Origin: Thermohalobaculum xanthum
GTDB taxonomy: Bacteria; Pseudomonadota; Alphaproteobacteria; Rhodobacterales; Rhodobacteraceae
Length of the DNA stretch: 64,000 bases
Direction: 5' to 3'
Assembly: GCF_016623495.1 (NCBI RefSeq)
Contig: NZ_JAEHHL010000007.1
Coordinates: forward strand, 1-64,000
The stretch's first letter is position 1, and each line of letters starts with the position of its first letter. This document shows positions 35,931 through 45,607 of the stretch, piece after piece. A program made the translations under genes and the position numbers. The notes beneath the pieces were generated by a model that had not been told where the DNA came from, did not search any database, and was given only the letters and a program-made list of their open reading frames with translations.

Positions 35931-36007
35931 TTCCCGTTTCGATCCGTCCGGCCCGCTCGTGGCGTGACGCCCCCCGCCCCCGCGGGCCCTCCCGAAGGGC
36001 CTCAGTC

Positions 36008-38758
36008 ATGACCAACCAGCCGAACCCCGAATCCGGACTCGACGGTCTCAGCCAGGCCGAACTCGACGAGCTGGTCGCCGCTGCCGACACCGGCGCGCGC
36101 ACGCCCGGTGGTGCGGTCGGGACGCTGATCCTGCTTACCGCGCTGGCCTGGTCGCTGTTCCAGCTGTGGTTCGCCTCGCCCATCCCCTTCATGGTCAACT
36201 GGGGCGTCTTCAACGATACCGAGGCGCGGTCGATCCACCTCGCCTTCGCCATCTTCCTCGCCTTCGTCGCCTATCCCGCCGCACGCACGCCCGTGCAGCT
36301 GGTGCTGGGCGTCGGCGTGCCCGTGCTGCTCGGGTTTCTCTTCATCTTCGGCGCCGAGGGCGATCTCTCGCCTTTCGTGATCGGCGGCATCGTGGCCGCG
36401 GTCGTCGTGGCGATCCTGCTCGGCTCGCCGCGCGACCACGTGGCGCCATGGGAATGGGCGCTGGCCATCGTCGGCGCCTTCACCGCGCTTTATCTGTTCA
36501 TCTTCTACCGCGAGATCTCGGACCGCGTCGGCGCGCCGATCACCCAGGACTTCGTTGCCGGCGTCGTGGGGCTGATCATCCTGCTCGAGGCGACGCGCCG
36601 GTCACTGGGCCCCGCGCTGATGATCGTGGCGACGCTGTTCCTCGCCTACACATTCCTCGGGCCGCACATGCCCTCGATCATAGCGCACAAGGGCAACTCG
36701 CTCTCCGAGGTCATCAACCACCAGTGGATCACGACCGAGGGCGTGTTCGGCATCGCGCTGGGCGTGTCGACCTCCTTCGTGTTCCTGTTCGTCCTGTTCG
36801 GCTCGCTGCTCGACAAGGCCGGCGCGGGCAACTACTTCATCCAGGTCGCCTTCTCGCTGATGGGCCACCTGCGCGGCGGCCCGGCAAAGGCGGCGGTCGT
36901 CTCCTCGGCGATGACCGGGCTCATCTCGGGCTCCTCGATCGCCAACGTGGTGACGACCGGGACCTTCACCATCCCGCTGATGAAGAAGGTCGGCTTCTCG
37001 TCCGAGAAGGCCGGCGCCGTCGAGGTCGCCTCGTCGGTCAACGGCCAGATCATGCCGCCCGTCATGGGCGCCGCCGCCTTCCTGATGGTCGAATATGTCG
37101 GCATCCCCTATTTCGAGGTCGTCAAGCACGCCTTCCTGCCGGCCGTGATTTCCTACATCGCGCTGGTCTACATCGTGCATCTCGAGGCCATGAAGGCAGG
37201 AATGCAGGGCATGGAGCGCGCCTACACGCCCAAGCCCATCGTGCAGAGGCTGATCGGAACGGCCTTCGGCGTCGCCGTGATCTGCGCGCTGTCCTTCGGG
37301 GTGTACTACGCCATGGGCTGGATCCGTCCCACCTTCGGCGCCTCGGCGGGCTACGTGGTGTTTGGCTTCCTGACGGCGGTCTATCTCGGCCTGCTGTGGC
37401 TCTCGACCCGGCACCCGACGCCCGAGATGTCGGACCTCGACAAGCCGGGCGCCAAGCTGCCGCTGCCCGGACCGACGGTGAAGTCGGGCCTTCATTTCAT
37501 CCTTCCCGTCGTCGTGCTGGTCTGGGCGCTGATGGTCGACCGGCTCTCGCCCGGCCTCTCGGCGTTCTGGGCCTCGGCGTTCATGATCTTCATTCTGGTC
37601 ACCCAGCGGCCGATCGCGGCGCTCATGATGGGCCGGGGCAGTGCCCTCGCGGGCGAGATCGCGGGCGGCGTCAAGGACCTGGTCGACGGCCTCGTGGCCG
37701 GCGCGCGCAACATGATCGGCATCGGCATCGCCACGGCGACCGCCGGCATCATCGTGGGCTCGGTCAGCCAGACGGGCGTGGGCTCGGCGTTGGCCGACGT
37801 GGTCGAGGTGCTGTCGGGCGGAAACATCATGGCGATCCTGTTCCTGACCGCCATCCTCAGCCTGATCCTCGGCATGGGCCTGCCGACGACGGCGAACTAC
37901 ATCGTGGTCTCGGCGCTGCTGGCGCCCGTGATCGTGACGCTCGGCCAGCAGAACGGGCTGATCGTGCCGCTGATCGCCGTCCACCTCTTCGTCTTCTATT
38001 TCGGTATCATGGCGGATGTGACTCCGCCGGTCGGCCTCGCCTCGTTCGCCGCGGCGGCGGTGTCGGGTGGCGATCCGATCAAGACGGGCGTGGTCGCCTT
38101 CTTCTATTCGCTGCGGACGGCGGCGCTGCCCTTCCTGTTCATCTTCAACACAGAGCTTCTGCTGATCAACGTGGACCTTGCGCACGGCATCTTCGTCTTC
38201 GTGGTCGCGACGGTGGCGATGCTTCTGTTCGCGGCCGCGACGCAAGGCTGGTTCATCACGCGCAACAAGATCTGGGAGTCCGTGCTGCTCCTGCTCATCG
38301 CTTTCACCCTGTTCAGGCCGGGCTTCTGGATGGACATGGTCTCGCCGCCCTACATCGAAAGGGCGCCGTCCGAGATCGTGGCCGCGGCCGAGAACACACC
38401 ACCGAACGAGAAGCTGAGGCTGCGCGTGGCAGGTCTCAACGATCTCGGCGACCCCATCGAGTTCGTGGCCCTGCTGCCCATCGGCAACGAGCCCACGGGC
38501 GCCGAGCGGCTCGAAGCCGCGGGGATCGTGCTGGCCGAGCGCGACGGCAAGACCGTGATCGATGACGTGGCGTTCGGCAGCGCCGCCGCCGAGGCGGGAC
38601 TCGACTGGGATCAGGAGATCCTGCGCGTGCTGCGGCCGGCCGACCAGCCCAGCAAGTACCTGATGTACATCCCGGCGCTGCTGGTGCTCGGCGGGCTGGT
38701 GATGCTGCAGCGCCGGCGGGCCGCGAACGGCGCCGCCGCACGCGCCGCGACCGTCTGA
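36008..38758 (+). CDS. TRAP transporter fused permease (DctQM type)
   Basis: 916 residues, about 18 hydrophobic segments. The N-terminal quarter is DctQ-like; the central part is DctM with SGSSIANVVTTGTFTIPLMKK, GQIMPPVMGAAAFL, LGMGLPTTANYIVVSALLAP and MADVTPPVGLASFAAAAVSG, the standard TAXI-permease signatures. The last 190 residues hold extra TMs and a soluble DUF3394-like segment. Inner-membrane partner of the TAXI receptor, driven by an ion gradient. Confidence 0.95.
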   Translation: MTNQPNPESGLDGLSQAELDELVAAADTGARTPGGAVGTLILLTALAWSLFQLWFASPIPFMVNWGVFNDTEARSIHLAFAIFLAFVAYPAARTPVQLVLGVGVPVLLGFLFIFGAEGDLSPFVIGGIVAAVVVAILLGSPRDHVAPWEWALAIVGAFTALYLFIFYREISDRVGAPITQDFVAGVVGLIILLEATRRSLGPALMIVATLFLAYTFLGPHMPSIIAHKGNSLSEVINHQWITTEGVFGIALGVSTSFVFLFVLFGSLLDKAGAGNYFIQVAFSLMGHLRGGPAKAAVVSSAMTGLISGSSIANVVTTGTFTIPLMKKVGFSSEKAGAVEVASSVNGQIMPPVMGAAAFLMVEYVGIPYFEVVKHAFLPAVISYIALVYIVHLEAMKAGMQGMERAYTPKPIVQRLIGTAFGVAVICALSFGVYYAMGWIRPTFGASAGYVVFGFLTAVYLGLLWLSTRHPTPEMSDLDKPGAKLPLPGPTVKSGLHFILPVVVLVWALMVDRLSPGLSAFWASAFMIFILVTQRPIAALMMGRGSALAGEIAGGVKDLVDGLVAGARNMIGIGIATATAGIIVGSVSQTGVGSALADVVEVLSGGNIMAILFLTAILSLILGMGLPTTANYIVVSALLAPVIVTLGQQNGLIVPLIAVHLFVFYFGIMADVTPPVGLASFAAAAVSGGDPIKTGVVAFFYSLRTAALPFLFIFNTELLLINVDLAHGIFVFVVATVAMLLFAAATQGWFITRNKIWESVLLLLIAFTLFRPGFWMDMVSPPYIERAPSEIVAAAENTPPNEKLRLRVAGLNDLGDPIEFVALLPIGNEPTGAERLEAAGIVLAERDGKTVIDDVAFGSAAAEAGLDWDQEILRVLRPADQPSKYLMYIPALLVLGGLVMLQRRRAANGAAARAATV

Positions 38759-38772
38759 GGGGAGGCCGACCG

Positions 38773-39201
38773 ATGCCCGACATCCTGATCGCCATCGATC
38801 TCAACCACGACGCCTCGTGGCAGCACGCGTTGCCCGAGGCGGTCGCGCAGGCCCGCTCCAAGGGCGCGACCCTGCATCTCGCGGCGATCGTCCCCGATTT
38901 CGGCATGACGATGATCCAGGACTACTTCCCCGCCGGCTTCGAGAAGGAGGCCCTCACCCGCGCCTTTGCCGCGGTATCCGAGTTCGCGACGACCCACGTC
39001 CCCGACGACGTGAAATGGAAGGCGCATGTCGGCCATGGCGACATCGATCGCGAGATCCTGCGCCTGACCGAGGAAATCGGGGCCTCGCTGATCGTGATGG
39101 CCTCGCACCCGCCCTCCGAGCTCAGATCTTTCCTGGTCGGCAGCCATGCCGACCGGATCGTGCACCGCGCGCCGGTTTCCGTCCTCGTGGTGCGAGGCTG
39201 A
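38773..39201 (+). CDS. Universal stress protein (UspA family), TRAP-associated
   Basis: 142 residues with the UspA pattern: N-terminal DILIAIDLNHDASWQHAL, GHGDIDREILRLTEE, and a C-terminal ATP-binding-like GSHADRIVHRAPVSVLVVRG. Such proteins are commonly linked to TRAP permeases (for example TeaD) and may tune transport by binding ATP. GGGGAGG RBS; 14 bp after the permease stop. Confidence 0.93.
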   Translation: MPDILIAIDLNHDASWQHALPEAVAQARSKGATLHLAAIVPDFGMTMIQDYFPAGFEKEALTRAFAAVSEFATTHVPDDVKWKAHVGHGDIDREILRLTEEIGASLIVMASHPPSELRSFLVGSHADRIVHRAPVSVLVVRG

Positions 39202-39285
39202 ATTATAGGGAGGTGGCTTGTTGCAGCGCGGCAAGGTGGAGTAGATGGTGGCCCGAGAAAGTACAGCTTCGGAGGCACCCGCCCC

Positions 39286-40260
39286 ATGACCCCCTTCGCC
39301 ATCGCCGGCGTGCAGATGCATGTCGCAGCCGCTCACGACAACGTGGAAGGCATGCGCCACCGCCTCGACATCCTGATGGCGCGCTTCCCCTGGACGCAAA
39401 TGGTGCTCTTCTCCGAGCTCGCGCCCTTCGGACCGCTGCCGCGCTTTTCCCAGCCTTTCCCGAACCAGGTGATCGACCAGTTCTGTGCCGATGCGCGCCG
39501 TCACGGCGTGTGGCTGATCCCCGGCTCGATGTTCGAGAAGACCTCGGACGGGCGCATCTACAACACCTCGGTCGTGATCAACCCCGAGGGCGAAGTGGTC
39601 GCCAAGTACCGCAAGATGTTTCCGTTCCGGCCCTACGAGACCGAGGTCGAGGCGGGCACCGAGTTCTGCATCTTCGATGTCCCCGAGGTCGGCCGATTCG
39701 GTCTGTCGATCTGCTACGACATCTGGTTCCCGGAAACGACGCGCCAGCTCACCAGCCAGGGTGTCGAGGTGTTGCTCCACCCGGTGCTCACGGGCACCAC
39801 GGACCGCGACGCCGAACTCGCGATCGCGCGCGCCACTGCGGCGCAATTCCAGGTCTACGTCTTCGATGTGAACGGCCTGGGTGCGGGCGGCGTCGGCCGC
39901 TCGCTGGTCGTCGACCCCTCGGCCACCGTCCTGCACCAGTCGGCTGGCCAGGAGGACATGTTCCCGATCGAGATCGACCTCGACCTGGTTCGCCGCCAGC
40001 GCGAAACCGGGATGCGCGGCCTGGGGCAGGTGCTCAAGAGCTTCCGCGACCGCGAGGCCGATTTCACCGTCTACGACCGCGCAAGCGGCACGGACGCCTA
40101 TCTGCAGGGTCTCGGGCCGCTCGAGATGCCGGGCAAGGGCACGCGCGCGGGACTTCACCGCGCCGATCCCCGCCCTGCGCCGAGCGTCTCGCGGACCGAC
40201 TTCGACACTGCCGGCTCGGCTTCGCAGCCGATACCGGTTGGACGCATCGCCTCGGGCTGA
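39286..40260 (+). CDS. Nitrilase-superfamily amidohydrolase
   Basis: 324 residues. The catalytic triad is Glu44 (LFSELAPFG), Lys110 (KYRKMFPFRPYE) and Cys143 (LSICYDIWFPE). Members hydrolyse amide, carbamoyl or nitrile bonds with loss of ammonia. GGAGG RBS. The C-terminal 60 residues (after LKSFRDREADFTVYDR) extend beyond the core and read as a low-complexity tail. It is in the TRAP block, so its substrate is probably an imported amide or a pathway intermediate related to the decarboxylase product. Not a full match to any one nitrilase branch that I can identify. Confidence 0.88.
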   Translation: MTPFAIAGVQMHVAAAHDNVEGMRHRLDILMARFPWTQMVLFSELAPFGPLPRFSQPFPNQVIDQFCADARRHGVWLIPGSMFEKTSDGRIYNTSVVINPEGEVVAKYRKMFPFRPYETEVEAGTEFCIFDVPEVGRFGLSICYDIWFPETTRQLTSQGVEVLLHPVLTGTTDRDAELAIARATAAQFQVYVFDVNGLGAGGVGRSLVVDPSATVLHQSAGQEDMFPIEIDLDLVRRQRETGMRGLGQVLKSFRDREADFTVYDRASGTDAYLQGLGPLEMPGKGTRAGLHRADPRPAPSVSRTDFDTAGSASQPIPVGRIASG

Positions 40261-40271
40261 GCCGAGACTTC

Positions 40272-40298
40272 CCGGGCCGCGCACACCGCGCGGCCCGG
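40272..40298 (+). terminator. Hairpin between nitrilase and decarboxylase genes
   Basis: CCGGGCCGCG (40272-40281) pairs with CGCGGCCCGG (40289-40298) across a seven-base loop, in the 112-bp gap. No T-run. It could limit read-through or mark a second transcription unit starting at the decarboxylase. Confidence 0.4.
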
Positions 40299-40372
40299 CG
40301 CAGGCTCCTCCCGGGCGCAAACGCCGTAGGCGCGGAACATACCGCGCCCGGCCGGCACGGGAGGGCCGACCC

Positions 40373-43114
40373 ATGACCGCGATAAGTGACTATTACAGCG
40401 CGGTGCAGCTTCGCGTCGATCGCTGGAGCGCGCTCAGGCAGCTCACCGGCGAGCTCGCCCGCAACGGCCGCAACGCCCGGGGATCGGCCGGCCTGATCAA
40501 GAAGATCGCCACCGTCTTCGACCAGCTCGCGCCGATCGAGACCTACTGGGCCTTTCCGGGCTCCGCCGCCTTCGACTTCATGCGGCGCCAGTTCGAGCAT
40601 GGCAACGACGACGACCTCGCCTTCTCGGTGCGGCGGGTGGCGCGCGCACTGACCTCGGGGGCATATCGCAGGCGCCGGATCACGCTGGCGCGCGAGGATG
40701 CCGACGTCGAGGAGGTCGATGACGAGCAGACGCAGCCGATCGAGGCCCGCGCGCTTTCGCGCCCCTATTTCGAGGTCCTGCTGGTCGACGACCTGACCGA
40801 GGCGCAGGAGCGCTTCCTGCGCCACAGCCTCGAACGGATGCGCCGGGTCGAGGACGCCTTCATCTACGAATCCGTGGTGGTTCCGAGCCTCGAGGACGCG
40901 CTGATCGCGATCCTGTTCAACCACAACATCCAGGCCGTGGTGGTGCGCCCGGGTCTCACGCTCAAGTCCGAGAACACGCTGCAGATCCTTACCCGTTATC
41001 TCAGCCGCGTGGGCGAGGAGGACGTCGAGGGTCTCACGCCCGAGGATTACGGCCCGGAACTGTGCCGCCTCATCGCCAAGGTGCGCCCCGAGCTCGATGC
41101 CTACCTCGTGACCGACCGCTCGGTTGAAGAGATCGCTGGGCGCGATCTGGGCGGCTGCCGGCGGGTCTTCTACAATCAGGAGGACTTCCTCGAACTCCAC
41201 CTCAACATCCTTCGCGGCATCAACGCGCGCTACAAGACGCCGTTCTTCACCGCGCTAAAGGAGTACTCGAAGCAGCCGACCGGCGTGTTCCACGCCATGC
41301 CGATCAGCCGCGGCAAGTCGATCAGCCGGTCGCACTGGATCCAGGACATGGGCGCCTTCTATGGCGCAAACATCTTCCTCGCGGAAACCTCGGCCACGTC
41401 GGGCGGCCTCGACAGCCTGCTCGAGCCGCACGGGCCGATCAAGGAGGCGCAGGAGAAGGCCGCGCGCGCCTTCGGCTCGAAGCAGACCTTCTTTGCGACC
41501 AACGGCACCTCGACCTGCAACAAGATCGTGGTGCAGGCGCTGGTCAGGCCGGGCGACATCGTGCTGGTCGACCGCGACTGCCACAAGTCGCACCATTACG
41601 GCATGGTGCTGGCGGGGGCCGAGGTGGTCTATCTCGACAGCTATCCGCTCAATGAATACTCGATGTACGGGGCGGTGCCGCTGCGCGAGATCAAGCACAT
41701 GCTGCTCACGCTCAAGGCGGCCGGCAAGCTCGACCGGGTGCGGATGCTGCTGCTCACGAACTGCACCTTCGACGGCATCGTCTACAATGTCGAGCGGGTG
41801 ATGGAGGAATGCCTCGCCATCAAGCCCGACCTCGTCTTCCTCTGGGACGAGGCCTGGTTCGCCTTCGCCCGCTTCGGCCCGACCTATCGCCAGCGCACCG
41901 GGATGAATGCCGCGAACGTGCTGCGCGAGCGCCTGCGCAGCCCCGAGCACCGGGCGGCATGGGAGAAGCAGCAGGCCAAGCTCGAGAACGCCGACGAGGC
42001 GACCCTGCTCAAGACCCGCCTGATCCCCTCGCCGGATGCGCGCGTGCGCGTCTACACCACGCAGTCGACGCACAAGACCCTGACGTCGCTCAGGCAGGGG
42101 TCGATGATCCACGTCAACGACCAGGACTTCAAAGGCGAGGTCGAGCAGTCGTTCCACGAAGCCTACATGACCCACACCTCGACCTCGCCGAACTACCAGA
42201 TCATCGCCTCGCTCGACGTGGGCCGCAGGCAGGTCGAACTGGAAGGCTTCGAGTTCGTCCAGCGCCAGGTCGAGGCGGCGATGTCGATGCGGCGCGCGAT
42301 CGCCACCCATCCGCTGCTGCAGAAATACTTCAAGGTGCTCACCGCAGGCGACATGATCCCCGACCGCTACCGCGAGAGCGGGATCACCTCCTATTACGAC
42401 CCCGACCAGGGCTGGCACGACATCTGGGAATGCTGGGGGCGCGACGAGTTCGTCCTCGACGCCACGCGCGTGACCCTCGCGGTCGGCGGCACCGGCTGGG
42501 ACGGCGACACCTTCAAGACCCAGATCCTGATGGACCGCTTCGGCATCCAGATCAACAAGACCTCGCGCAACACGGTGCTGTTCATGACGAACATCGGCAC
42601 CACCCGCTCGTCGGTCGCCTACCTGATCGAGGTCCTGGTCGAGATCGCGCGCGAGCTTGACGACCGGCTTGACGACGCCTCGCGCATGGAGCGGCGAAGC
42701 TTCGAGAACCGCGTCAACAGCCTCACGGTCGAGCTTCCGCCCCTGCCCGACTTCAGCCGCTTCCATGACGCTTTCCGCGCCGGCGACGGCACGGGAACCC
42801 CCGAGGGCGACATGCGATCGGCCTTCTTCCTCGCCTATGACGAGGCCAATTGCGACTATCTCGACCTGCAGGGCTCTCTCATGGACGAGGTGAAGCGGCG
42901 CGAGGTCGTCTCGGCAAGCTTTATCATCCCCTACCCGCCCGGCTTTCCGATCCTGGTTCCGGGACAGGTCATCAGCGAGGAGATTCTCGCCTTCATGCGT
43001 GCGCTCGACGTGAACGAGATCCACGGCTACCGCCCGGATCTGGGACTGCGCGTCTTCACCGAAGAAGCGCTGGCCCATCATGCCGCCAAGGCTCTGCCGC
43101 GTGCGGCGGAATGA
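40373..43114 (+). CDS. Orn/Lys/Arg-type PLP decarboxylase, extended 913-residue form
   Basis: 913 residues. An N-terminal 110-residue region precedes a receiver-like wing domain (FEVLLVDDLTEAQERFLRHS), and the catalytic fold-I domain has FGSKQTFFATNGTSTCNK, VDRDCHKSHHYGMVLAGAEV, FLWDEAWFAFARFGP and the PLP lysine Lys568 in STHKTLTSLRQGS. A C-terminal domain ends with HGYRPDLGLRVFTEEAL. E. coli inducible decarboxylases are roughly 710-760 residues, so this is longer by about 150. Expected reaction: decarboxylation of a basic amino acid to a diamine or agmatine; the substrate is not deducible. It overlaps an upstream frame of the ATP-grasp gene (ATGA at 43111), and an RBS-backed start for that gene lies at 43132. 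Confidence 0.9.
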   Translation: MTAISDYYSAVQLRVDRWSALRQLTGELARNGRNARGSAGLIKKIATVFDQLAPIETYWAFPGSAAFDFMRRQFEHGNDDDLAFSVRRVARALTSGAYRRRRITLAREDADVEEVDDEQTQPIEARALSRPYFEVLLVDDLTEAQERFLRHSLERMRRVEDAFIYESVVVPSLEDALIAILFNHNIQAVVVRPGLTLKSENTLQILTRYLSRVGEEDVEGLTPEDYGPELCRLIAKVRPELDAYLVTDRSVEEIAGRDLGGCRRVFYNQEDFLELHLNILRGINARYKTPFFTALKEYSKQPTGVFHAMPISRGKSISRSHWIQDMGAFYGANIFLAETSATSGGLDSLLEPHGPIKEAQEKAARAFGSKQTFFATNGTSTCNKIVVQALVRPGDIVLVDRDCHKSHHYGMVLAGAEVVYLDSYPLNEYSMYGAVPLREIKHMLLTLKAAGKLDRVRMLLLTNCTFDGIVYNVERVMEECLAIKPDLVFLWDEAWFAFARFGPTYRQRTGMNAANVLRERLRSPEHRAAWEKQQAKLENADEATLLKTRLIPSPDARVRVYTTQSTHKTLTSLRQGSMIHVNDQDFKGEVEQSFHEAYMTHTSTSPNYQIIASLDVGRRQVELEGFEFVQRQVEAAMSMRRAIATHPLLQKYFKVLTAGDMIPDRYRESGITSYYDPDQGWHDIWECWGRDEFVLDATRVTLAVGGTGWDGDTFKTQILMDRFGIQINKTSRNTVLFMTNIGTTRSSVAYLIEVLVEIARELDDRLDDASRMERRSFENRVNSLTVELPPLPDFSRFHDAFRAGDGTGTPEGDMRSAFFLAYDEANCDYLDLQGSLMDEVKRREVVSASFIIPYPPGFPILVPGQVISEEILAFMRALDVNEIHGYRPDLGLRVFTEEALAHHAAKALPRAAE

Positions 43115-43131
43115 ACGACAGGGAGAACAAC

Positions 43132-44583
43132 ATGTCCAAGAAGACACTCAAGAACATCTCCGAGATCCGCCGCTACTTCCACCGCAACGAGGAGCCGATC
43201 TATTTCGTCTCGGCAACCAACTTCAACCTTCTCGGGCTCGACGAGTGGGTCAAGAACTTCAAGTATATCAACTACCTGGACTGCTATGACGGCCGGCACC
43301 CCAACGTCTTCGTGCCGCCCGAGATGCCGCATGACGAGTTCCAGTCGATCGAGGACATCAACAACTACCTGCTGTGCCACAAGCAGGTGATCGACTACAT
43401 CAAGCGCCGCGGCGGCAAGCCGAAATTCGTCTTCCTGATGTTCGACAAGGAGACCGAGAAGCTCGCCAAGGAGCTTGGCGCGCAGGTCTGGTTCCCCAAG
43501 GCCAAGCTGCGCGAGAAATGCGACAACAAGATCGAGACCGTGCGCATCGGCAACAAGGCGGGCGTGCCCTCGGTGCCGAACACCCTCTCCGAGGTCAAGG
43601 ACTACGCGCACCTGCAGAAGGTCTGCGAGAAATCGGGCCTGGGCGACGACCTCGTGCTGCAATCCGCCTTCGGCGATTCCGGCCACACCACCTTCTTCAT
43701 CAAGTCCGAGGCCGATTTCCGCCGCCACGAGCACGAGATCGTGGGCCAGGGCGAGATCAAGATCATGAAGCGCATCGACTGCCGCGGCTCGGCGATCGAG
43801 GCCTGCGCGACCAAGCAGGGCACCATCGTGGGCCCGCTGATGACCGAGCTCGTCGGCTTCAAGGAACTGACCCCCTATCGCGGCGGCTGGTGCGGAAACG
43901 AGATCTTCCCGACCGCCTTCGCGCCAAAAGTCCGCCAGCAGGCGCGCGAACTGACCTTCAAGTTCGGCGAACAGCTCAAGAAGGAAGGCTATCGCGGCTA
44001 TTTCGAGCTCGACTTCCTGATCGACAAGAAGACCGGCGATCTGTGGCTGGGCGAGCTCAACCCGCGCATCACGGGCGCGAGCTCGATGACCAACCACGCG
44101 GCCTTCGCCCATGCCGACGCGCCGCTTTTCCTCTTCCACCTGCTCGAGTTCTCGGGCAAGGACTTCGAGCTCGACGTCGAGGAGCTCAACGCCCGCTGGG
44201 CCGACCCCGACATGATCGACTCGTGGTCGCAGATGGTCATCAAGCATACCGACGACAGCGTCGACATCTTGACCGGCGCGCCCGAGAGCGGCATCTACCG
44301 CATGCTGGATGACGGGCGGGTGGTGTTCGACCGGTTCGACTACCACCGCCGTGCCGTCGAGTCGGAGAGCGAGGCGTTCTTCCTGCGCATCCTCAAGCCC
44401 GGCGACTACCGCTACGAGGGCGCGGATCTGGGCATCCTGGTAACCCGAGGGCGGTCGATGACCAACAGCTTCAAGCTGACCGACCGGGCAAAGAAGTGGA
44501 TCCATGGAATCAAGCAAAGCTTCTCGGCTCGTCCGCTTCCCTCGGCCGCGGCGCTCACGGACCCGGCCTTCAAGATCCTCTGA
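43132..44583 (+). CDS. ATP-grasp ligase of unknown substrate (biotin-carboxylase-like fold)
   Basis: 483 residues. The ATP-grasp core has SAFGDSGHTTFFIKSEADF, IMKRIDCRGSAIEACATKQG, FELDFLIDKKTGDLWLGELNPR with metal ligands Glu292, Glu308 and Asn310, then ITGASSMTNHAAF. It is often annotated as biotin carboxylase by similarity, but there is no BCCP or carboxyltransferase nearby and the N-terminal domain (IYFVSATNFNLLG) differs, so a carboxylate-amine (amide-forming) ligase is more likely. It is 17 bp after the decarboxylase stop and five bp before the C45 gene, tightly co-transcribed with both. The start at MSKKTLKN follows a GGGAG RBS. Confidence 0.85.
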   Translation: MSKKTLKNISEIRRYFHRNEEPIYFVSATNFNLLGLDEWVKNFKYINYLDCYDGRHPNVFVPPEMPHDEFQSIEDINNYLLCHKQVIDYIKRRGGKPKFVFLMFDKETEKLAKELGAQVWFPKAKLREKCDNKIETVRIGNKAGVPSVPNTLSEVKDYAHLQKVCEKSGLGDDLVLQSAFGDSGHTTFFIKSEADFRRHEHEIVGQGEIKIMKRIDCRGSAIEACATKQGTIVGPLMTELVGFKELTPYRGGWCGNEIFPTAFAPKVRQQARELTFKFGEQLKKEGYRGYFELDFLIDKKTGDLWLGELNPRITGASSMTNHAAFAHADAPLFLFHLLEFSGKDFELDVEELNARWADPDMIDSWSQMVIKHTDDSVDILTGAPESGIYRMLDDGRVVFDRFDYHRRAVESESEAFFLRILKPGDYRYEGADLGILVTRGRSMTNSFKLTDRAKKWIHGIKQSFSARPLPSAAALTDPAFKIL

Positions 44584-44587
44584 GGCG

Positions 44588-45580
44588 ATGGAACTCCTCT
44601 TCCGAGCCATCGACGACGGGAGGACACGCGACGGTGGCCCCGGCGACGCCTGGGCCACGCAGTTTGGCGCGCTCTGGCCGGCCTATCGCGACTGGTGGGT
44701 GCGCGAGGGGCTGAAGGCCCGGCCGACCTATCTTTCCAGCCGCCGCGCGATCGCGACCCACATGCCCGAGATCCTCGGCCTCTATGACGAGATGGCCGAG
44801 CGTGCCGGCGGCGGCGACAGCGAGGCGCGCTTTCTCAGCTTCTGGTGCCCGCCGCCCTATCTCTCGGGCTGCAGCCAGGCGATCTGGCCGGGGCCCGAGC
44901 CGATCCTGGTGCGCAACTACGATTACAGCCCGCGCGCCTTCGACGCCGTGGTGTTGCGCACCGAGTGGCAGGGGCGGGGCGTGATCGGCACCTCGGACGG
45001 GATGTTCGGGCTGGTGGACGGGATGAACGACGCGGGCCTTGCGGTCTCGCTCACCTTCGGCGGGCGGCGCGTGGTCGGCGAGGGCTTCGGCGTGCCGCTG
45101 ATCCTGCGCTACCTGCTGCAGACCTGCGAGACGACCGAGGAGGCGGCGGCGGCGCTGTCGCGGCTGCCCACGCATATGAGCTACAACGTCACCGTGGTCG
45201 ATGCCGCCCGGCGCTACGTCACCGCCTTCCTCGCGCCCGACCGAAGCACCACCATCACCCACGCCGCGGTGGCGACCAATCACCAGGAACGGGTCGAGTG
45301 GTCGAGCCACGCCCGCTTCACCGCGACGGTCGAGCGCGAGCGCTTCCTGCTTCACCGCCTCACCCTGCATGTCGAGCCCGACGACAAGTTCATCGGCGCC
45401 TTCCTCAAGCCGCCGCTCTACTCGATCGCCTATGGCGCGGGGTTCGGCACGCTCTACACAGCGGTCTACCGCGTCGCCGAGCGCATGATGGAACTGCACT
45501 GGCCCGGCGCGGTCTGGCGCCTGCCGCTGGATGGGCCGATCGGGGGCGCGCGCGCCGTGGCCTATCCCGAGGCCGCCTGA
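44588..45580 (+). CDS. C45-family Ntn-hydrolase (acyltransferase/amidase)
   Basis: 330 residues. The C45/AAT fold: FLSFWCPPPYLSGCSQAIW with candidate nucleophile Cys95, the following VRNYDYSPRAFD, VIGTSDGMFGLVDGMNDAGL and AVATNHQERVEW. Fungal and bacterial relatives cleave themselves at the Cys and then hydrolyse or transfer N-acyl amides. Residues before Cys95 would be the released propeptide, longer than a minimal one. Follows the ATP-grasp ligase with a four-bp gap. An amide made or used by the ligase is an attractive substrate, but this is inference. Confidence 0.85.
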   Translation: MELLFRAIDDGRTRDGGPGDAWATQFGALWPAYRDWWVREGLKARPTYLSSRRAIATHMPEILGLYDEMAERAGGGDSEARFLSFWCPPPYLSGCSQAIWPGPEPILVRNYDYSPRAFDAVVLRTEWQGRGVIGTSDGMFGLVDGMNDAGLAVSLTFGGRRVVGEGFGVPLILRYLLQTCETTEEAAAALSRLPTHMSYNVTVVDAARRYVTAFLAPDRSTTITHAAVATNHQERVEWSSHARFTATVERERFLLHRLTLHVEPDDKFIGAFLKPPLYSIAYGAGFGTLYTAVYRVAERMMELHWPGAVWRLPLDGPIGGARAVAYPEAA

Positions 45581-45607
45581 GCGCCATTCCGCAGGGAGGG
45601 TTCGCCC

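Noticed and set aside
36602-38245. 547-residue open frame opposite the TRAP permease
   Set aside because: It is His/Arg/Asp-rich, a typical antisense shadow of a transmembrane gene in GC-rich DNA.
41255-43147. 630-residue open frame opposite the decarboxylase
   Set aside because: There is no recognisable domain. The sense strand has the PLP lysine and family motifs.
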